DNA of 64,000 nucleotides from Corynebacterium sp. CNCTC7651. Lineage in GTDB: Bacteria; Actinomycetota; Actinomycetes; Mycobacteriales; Mycobacteriaceae. Location of the stretch: assembly GCF_021496665.1 (NCBI RefSeq), contig NZ_CP071246.1, positions 2,356,001-2,420,000 on the forward strand, in the 5' to 3' direction. Positions 58,781 to 64,000 of the stretch are shown piece after piece; position 1 is the first letter of the stretch, and the number at the start of each line of letters is the position of its first letter. Below the pieces are notes generated by a model that was given only the letters and a program-made list of their open reading frames with translations, was not told where the DNA came from and searched no databases. A program made the translations under genes and the position numbers.

Positions 58781-58832
58781 GCTTTTCGACGTCCACCACA
58801 GCCGCCACACCGTCACCAGAAAAGAGGCCCAG

Positions 58833-60194
58833 ATGTCCACCATGCAACAGCGTGATGCCCTGCGCGAGCTAGAGAAAGTCGTCGAGACGTGGATGCGCGG
58901 GGATGACGCGGAGCAGATCTCCGGGCTGCTCGCGGAGGCGGAGATTAACGACATCATCCGCCTCATCGAGCGTTCCCCAGTCAAACGCGGCGCCGTCCTC
59001 TTCCGCCTGCTCCCGCCGGCCCGTGCCGGGGTGGTCTTCGACGCACTGGATCCGCGCCACCAGGCGGATATGGTCAACGCGCTGGGCAGCGACACCGTCG
59101 GCGCGTTCTTCGAGGAGATGGGCGCGGAAGACCGCGTCATGCTGCTGGATGAGCTTCCGGGCTCCGTCGCGGAGCAGCTGCTCAAAGACCTCAGTGAGAA
59201 AGACAAGGAAAACACTGACGCGGTCCTGGGGTACGAGAAGGGGACCGTCGGCCGTGTGATGAGCCCGGAGATCCCGGAGATCTTCCCGGAGATGACGGCG
59301 CACGAGGTGCGGGAGCTGCTGCGTCAAGAGGAAGAGCACCTGGAGACGCTGTATACCCTGCCGGTGATCAACGAGGAGCGCCAGCTCCTCGGCATTGTGA
59401 AGCTCCGCCGCTTGTTTTTGGCCGACGGCGGCACGGCGGTGGGCGATTTGGTGGAAGAGTCGCCGTCGGTAAGCGCGGTAGCGAATGCGGAGGAGACCGC
59501 GCGTTGGTTCCTGCCGCTGGGACTGCTGGCGCTGCCCGTGGTGGATTCCGGGAACTGCCTGGTGGGCATTTTCACGTTCGATGAGGCGCAGCACGTGGTG
59601 GAGAGCGAGGACACCGAGGACAGCGCCCGCCAAGGCGGTTCGGAGTCCCTGAAGCAGCCGTACCTGTCCACGCCGTTGACCAAGCTCGTTCGCTCGCGCA
59701 TTGTGTGGCTTCTCGTCCTCGCCGTCTCCGCGATCCTCACCGTCCAGGTGCTCGACATCTTCGAGGAGAAGATGGAGCAGGCCGTCGTGCTGTCGCTTTT
59801 CATCCCGCTGCTCACGGGCACGGGCGGCAACACCGGCAACCAGGCCGCGACCACCGTCACCAGGGCTCTTGCGCTTGGCGACGTAAAGAAATCAGACATC
59901 CTCAAAGTCATGTGGCGCGAAGTTCGCGTGGGCCTGATGCTGGGTGCCGTGCTCGGCGGGCTGGGATTCGCACTTGCGTCCCTGGTGTACGGCCTGGATA
60001 TGGGCATGGTGATCGGCCTGACGCTGCTTTCAATCTGCACCATGTCCGCGACCGTGGGTGGGGCGATGCCGATTGTGGCCAAGACTGTCGGCGCGGACCC
60101 GGCGGTGTTCTCCAACCCCTTCATTTCCACGTTCTGTGACGCCACGGGCCTGGTGATTTACTTCCTCATCGCCACATCCATCCTCGGGCTCTAG
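58833..60194 (+). CDS. mgtE: magnesium transporter MgtE
   Basis: This 453-residue Mg2+ channel has an N-domain at about 5-135 (superhelical, RLLPPARAGVVFDALDP). Two CBS domains span about 140-265 (VGRVMSPEIPEIFPEMTA; VGDLVEESPSVSAVANAEE), and five helices span about 290-453. The channel signature GTGGNTGNQAATTVTRALAL is intact near 347-366. Mg2+ binding to the N and CBS domains is known to close the pore. The ATG at 58833 has an AAAGAGG ribosome site. It follows the tRNA-Arg terminator. Confidence 0.93.
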   Translation: MSTMQQRDALRELEKVVETWMRGDDAEQISGLLAEAEINDIIRLIERSPVKRGAVLFRLLPPARAGVVFDALDPRHQADMVNALGSDTVGAFFEEMGAEDRVMLLDELPGSVAEQLLKDLSEKDKENTDAVLGYEKGTVGRVMSPEIPEIFPEMTAHEVRELLRQEEEHLETLYTLPVINEERQLLGIVKLRRLFLADGGTAVGDLVEESPSVSAVANAEETARWFLPLGLLALPVVDSGNCLVGIFTFDEAQHVVESEDTEDSARQGGSESLKQPYLSTPLTKLVRSRIVWLLVLAVSAILTVQVLDIFEEKMEQAVVLSLFIPLLTGTGGNTGNQAATTVTRALALGDVKKSDILKVMWREVRVGLMLGAVLGGLGFALASLVYGLDMGMVIGLTLLSICTMSATVGGAMPIVAKTVGADPAVFSNPFISTFCDATGLVIYFLIATSILGL

Positions 60195-60287
60195 AGCGAT
60201 TGAGAAACACCTCTTCGCCCAGTACATTAAGACACGGCTATCTGGGCCCGCGGTTTCCGTGCGCCCAAAATGTATTGAGAGGTAACT

Positions 60288-62835
60288 ATGAGGATCACCC
60301 CGAAGACTCGCACCGTCGCTGGGCTGTCGCTGGCAGCCGCGGTTGCTGGCACCGTCGCTATTGCACCTGTGCAGGCGCAGGAGCCGACTGAGACCACCCC
60401 GGCGCCCGCCTCGACCCAGGAGAAGGTTGACACCGGTGCCGTTGTCCGGGGGATCAACGGGATTCAGCAGAACTTGGAGAAGCTGAACACCAAGGTCGTG
60501 CGCCCGGGCAGCGGTACCGCCCACGCGCGCTACTCCGTCAGTGGCTGGACCTACACCGCGGCGGCGTACAACCCCGTCAACAACCGCATCTACGCCATTT
60601 CCACGGGCGAGAACGGCAAGCCGGCTGGCCACCTGCTGCGCATGTTCACGGACCGCGAGGGCGTGTCTGACCTCGGCGCCCTGAGCCTGGGCGCCGATTT
60701 CCCCACGAACACGATCGCATCCGCCGCGTTTACCTCCCGCGGCGAGCTGGTCCTGTTCTCCGGCCCGAACTTCCGCGTCTTCGACCTGTCCAAGGACAAG
60801 GTGGAGGGCGAGGTCACCAACATCGCCGCCGTCCGCGCGCGCACTGGGGAGCTTTTGCTTGACGACGGTGTGGGCAACGTCGGCGTCCCCAGCGCCTGGG
60901 CCTCTGTTGTCGCCGACGGCAAGGCGAAGGAGCTGTACGCCGTCTCCCGCGACCCGCAGGGCGCTCCGTACCTGTGGACGCTGAACATTGATTCCGGCCG
61001 CGTCCAGATCGCGCCGCTGCAGGTTGCGACGGGCGTTGACCTGGAGCCGATCGGGGAGCTGAACTACGCGTTCACCAAGGACGCGAAGGATGCCAAGAGT
61101 GCCGCCACCCTGGTTTTCGCGGACGATCAGGCCCGCACGATCGAGGTGCGCGACGGCGCTGTCGTGGCCACCTACCTGGGCCGCGAGATTGTGGATAACT
61201 TCCGCGAGATCGCGTACCTGCCCAAGGGTGCCGGCTACAAGGCCATGACCCAGTTTGCCAAGCCCGCGCCGGAGGCGGCCGAGGCCGCTGCTGCACCGGC
61301 GGGCGAGGGCGTGCAGGCATACGACACTGCTGTGCCGTCCATCCCGACCGTGATCGCCCCGCAGTTCGAGCCGACCGCGTCTCCGGTCCAGACCGCGCAG
61401 GTTGAGGCCGGCGCACCGGCCCCGGCAGAGGTTGCGGACCGCCCGGTGGTCTTCACCGTGGTGGATGAGAAGGGCCACTCCCAGCAGGGCGTAGACATTG
61501 AGATCGAGGGCACCGACATCTCCGGCGTGACCGACAAGAACGGCCAGGCCAAGCTGGACGTGCCGGGTGTGGATGTTGTTGCCAACGTGGACGGCGCCGT
61601 GTCCGTGGTCCGCGCGGATGCGCAGTCCCACCGCGTGACCCTGCTGGCGGACAAGACCGTCTCCGTCACCCCGAACGCGGAGGGTGTGTATGAGGCCCAC
61701 AAGCTTGCCGTCACCGTCAAGGACGTCAACGGTCTCGCCGTGGAAGGTGCGACGGTGACTGGCCTGGTGGGCACCACCGAGGTGTCGGTGCAGACCAATA
61801 AGGCCGGCCTGGCGGAGATTGACATCCCGGAGCTGAAGACCAAGGAGGCGTACAGCTTCAAGGTGTCCAAGGACGGCACCGTCCAGGACTTCACCGCCAC
61901 TAGCGATGACCAGGCGAAGTCCGTCACCATGGCGAACCTGATCATCGCCACCGCTCCGGTGACCACCACTACCTCAGGCGTACAGCTTCAAGGTGTCCAA
62001 GGACGGCACCGTCCAGGACTTCACCGCCACTAGCGATGACCAGGCGAAGTCCGTCACCATGGCGAACCTGATCATCGCCACCGCTCCGGTGACCACCACT
62101 ACCTCGACCACCTCCACCACCCGCCGCAGCACCCAGACCACGGGTGCCCGCTTCCACGACGCGACCATCCGCGTCCGCGTGGTCACCGAGGGCGGCGACC
62201 CGGTGCAGGATGCCGAGGTCTACAGCGTGGACGGCCTGAACATCCAGACCCGCGGCGTGAACTACACCTCCGGCCTGACTAACCGTTACGGCGAGGTGGA
62301 CGTCTTCATCCCGGGCAACACCGGCAACGGCCAGAAAGTTCGCCTGGGCATCCGCACCGCCCCCAGCGGCTACAGGACCGTGACGCAGCAGGTGGACCGC
62401 GACGAGGACGGCGTGACCATGACGCTGCCTAAGGCGCCGACCACGACGTCGTCAAGCAAGTCCCGCCCCCAGGAGATCCTGGAAGTGATCAACGAGGTGC
62501 AGCCGCTCATCGCTGCCCTGGGCGGTTCCGCGGCGATCGGCGCTGGCCTGCGCGGCCAGCCGGTCACCACCACCCGCTCCGTCCCCGCCGGCACCTCCGT
62601 TGTGCTGACCGGCACCAACCTGGCCGGTATGTCCACCGGTCGCACCACTAGCGTCCCGCAGGCCACCGGCAGCGTGGTGGTGGAGAACACCCGCACGACC
62701 ACCAGCGTGTCCGTGGAGGTCTACGAGGAGCTGGCCAACACCGGTACCCCGATGCAGGCTGTGATCACCCTTGGCCTGCTGTCCGTGTTGGTCGGTGGTG
62801 CCTATGTGGCTATGGGGCGCCGTCGAGAAGCGTAG
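60288..62835 (+). pseudogene. sortase-anchored surface protein, frameshifted by a tandem duplication
   Basis: The first frame (60288-62033, 581 residues) has a signal peptide ending near VQAQ (30) and a likely beta-propeller-type domain at about 70-320 (SGWTYTAAAYNPVNNRIYAI). A Pro/Ala linker and Ig- or carboxypeptidase-regulatory-like repeats follow. It ends in about 15 out-of-frame residues. The second frame (61993-62835) continues the same protein, with Thr-rich linkers and another such domain. Its C-terminal sorting signal is LANTG, a hydrophobic helix and RRREA. An exact 130-bp duplication at 61846-62105 causes the shift. Removing one copy restores a single frame of 805 residues. LAxTG suits class E/F-type sortases. 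The truncated product would be secreted, not anchored. Confidence 0.88.
61846..62105 (+). repeat. exact 130-bp tandem duplication
   Basis: Positions 61846-61975 and 61976-62105 are identical. The unit starts AGGCGTACAGCTTC and ends ACCACTACCTC. Its length is not a multiple of three. Confidence 0.95.
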
Positions 62836-62838
62836 AGC

Positions 62839-63858
62839 TTAGAACACCTCGACGCGGCCGCCCACGGCCTCGATCTGCTGCAGCTGCTTCACCCACCCCG
62901 GTCCGCCGGGGTGGACGCGCATCACGGGGCGCGAGGAAATCCGCACCGGCGACACGGACTCGCGGCGCGCGCCGGAACGCGCGGCCATGCGGGTGTGCGC
63001 GCGGTTGCCGGCCTCCGCGAGGTACTGCATGTCCGGGCGCTCGGCGCTCAGGCCTTCGCGCGCGCCCTCCAGCAGCCCGATGAACTCGTCGAGCACCTTG
63101 ACCAGCTGCTCCGCGTTCGTCTCGCACATGTTGCGCACTAGCGAAGGCTGCGTCGCTGCCACGCGCGTCGCGCCCTTGAAGGAGCCTGCAGCGAGCGACT
63201 GCGCGAGCGTGTTCCCGCGGTCGCCCACAATGGACAGCGCCTCCGCGATCACGTGCGGCAGGTGGGACACGCGCGCCACGGCCTCGTCGTGCTTCGCGGC
63301 GGACACGGGCACGGCCTCCGCCCCCACCAGCGACGCCATGCGGCACACCTGCGTGAACAGCGCCGCCCACCCCTCGGGTACGCGGTCCGAGGCCGCCGCG
63401 AAGTCGTACGTGACCACCCACGCCGCGCCCGCGAACAGCCCCTCGTGCGACGCACCCCAGCCGGAGGACTCGGTCCCCGCCATCGGGTGCCCGCCCACGT
63501 AGCGCTCGAGCATTCCATGCTTTTCGACGATCCCTTCAACCGGCCCCTTCACCGAGACCACATCGGTGATTCCGCAGCTCGGCGCGTGCTCCGCGATGGC
63601 CACGACGATGTCCTCCACCACGTCGAACGGCACCGCGATGACGATCAAGGCGCCGTCTGCCTCCGCGCGCGCGAGCACCGCGGGCAGGTCCGTGGACACC
63701 TCGAAGCCATCCGCGGCGGCCTGGCGCGCGCCCGCGTTGGAGTGGGTGTAGCCGTAGACGCGCTCGCCGGCCTTGGCCAGGTCGCGCATCAGCGAACCGC
63801 CGATCAGGCCGTTGCCGATGATGCAGACGGGGGGCAAAACGTGTGCGCTGGCGTTCAT
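62839..63858 (-). CDS. tyrA: prephenate/arogenate dehydrogenase
   Basis: This 339-residue TyrA catalyses the last dehydrogenase step of tyrosine synthesis. The NAD(P) site is IIGNGLIGGSLMRDL (13-27), with DVVSVKGPVEGIV and the substrate region GGHPMAGTESSGWGASHEGLF. The late block SHLPHVIAEAL is also present. In C. glutamicum TyrA uses arogenate; the substrate here is not proven. TAGACT ends 7 nt before the ATG. It converges with the surface-protein gene. Confidence 0.92.
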   Translation of the reverse strand: MNASAHVLPPVCIIGNGLIGGSLMRDLAKAGERVYGYTHSNAGARQAAADGFEVSTDLPAVLARAEADGALIVIAVPFDVVEDIVVAIAEHAPSCGITDVVSVKGPVEGIVEKHGMLERYVGGHPMAGTESSGWGASHEGLFAGAAWVVTYDFAAASDRVPEGWAALFTQVCRMASLVGAEAVPVSAAKHDEAVARVSHLPHVIAEALSIVGDRGNTLAQSLAAGSFKGATRVAATQPSLVRNMCETNAEQLVKVLDEFIGLLEGAREGLSAERPDMQYLAEAGNRAHTRMAARSGARRESVSPVRISSRPVMRVHPGGPGWVKQLQQIEAVGGRVEVF

Positions 63859-63910
63859 TCGCTTGAGTCTATCCCCGCGCGCCGAGTTCCGGGACTACCC
63901 TGTTGGAACC

Positions 63911-64000
63911 ATGAGCCAGGATTATCAGGACGGGTTTGCCGTGACCGTTGCGCGCCGCGACGGCGGCTGGGTGGTCCGCGAGTTCAAGGACGATTTCACC
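63911..64000 (+). CDS. 5' end of a gene; possible tRNA-adenosine-deaminase-associated protein
   Basis: Thirty residues are visible, starting MSQDYQDGFAVTVARRDGGW. The start pattern resembles the small actinobacterial protein encoded before tadA, often near tyrA. This is a tentative reading from a short fragment. TACCCT (63896-63901) lies 9 nt before the ATG. Confidence 0.45.
   Translation, partial: MSQDYQDGFAVTVARRDGGWVVREFKDDFT

Noticed and set aside
60227..60287. A riboswitch or attenuator between mgtE and the surface-protein gene
   Set aside because: Only weak short inverted repeats are visible, and nothing matches a known Mg2+ leader.

Overview
The window is about 64 kb of high-GC DNA from a mycolic-acid-containing actinobacterium, most likely a Corynebacterium. 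The evidence is the complete arabinogalactan/arabinan cluster (emb, aftA, dprE2, dprE1, a GtrA protein, glfT1, wzt, wzm), followed by an aminotransferase-like gene and a quinone oxidoreductase in the order known from Mycobacterium tuberculosis (Rv3777-Rv3795). Supporting evidence is a DtxR-type iron box, an LAxTG sorting signal and a very large share of apparently leaderless genes, each with a TANNNT -10 box 6-8 nt before the start codon.

Layout. 1-10.8 kb: the 3' end of trpB, an MFS exporter, an iron-box-controlled gene, a DUF1540 protein, a three-domain glutaminase, a GH13 glycosidase, an M20 peptidase, a TetR regulator, a beta-lactamase-like lipoprotein and AMP nucleosidase. 10.8-11.7 kb: gene-free, with two copies of a structured iteron element and GC-rich minisatellites. 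11.7-18.3 kb: a DUF559-like protein, an overlapping sirtuin/GT87/gamma-carbonic-anhydrase operon, a ROK regulator and a DUF885 peptidase. 18.5-20.5 kb: an IS3-family element. 20.6-33.1 kb: transporters (AbrB, TSUP, APC, LysE), HrpB, ThpR, AlkB, an SDR, CapA, S4, VOC and two tandem SxxK hydrolases. 33.1-33.4 kb: a third iteron element. 33.5-55.1 kb: an M13 peptidase, a cutinase and the cell-wall cluster, interrupted by small unknown genes, a DUF559-like gene and a second IS3-family element. 55.2-64 kb: four tRNA genes, an Asn/Gly-repeat exported protein, MgtE, a frameshifted sortase-anchored surface protein, TyrA and the start of a further gene.

How the genes work together. DprE1/DprE2 make decaprenyl-phosphoryl-arabinose, which AftA and Emb use to build arabinan. 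GlfT1 starts the galactan and Wzm/Wzt export it, so the 37-53 kb block is one envelope pathway. The cutinase-family enzyme follows emb directly. Several exported SxxK hydrolases, the CapA lipoprotein and two large surface proteins add to the envelope theme.

The most unusual signals are not genes. (1) An 11-mer, CGTCGANAAGC, occurs about 25 times by eye on both strands, far above chance. (2) A structured intergenic element is built of 14-bp iterons in inverted arms around an AT-rich core; there are three copies. (3) An exact 130-bp tandem duplication frameshifts a sortase-anchored surface protein. (4) Divergent leaderless gene pairs share overlapping -10 boxes. (5) A 105-bp imperfect inverted repeat lies upstream of alkB. 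All counts and alignments here were made by eye.
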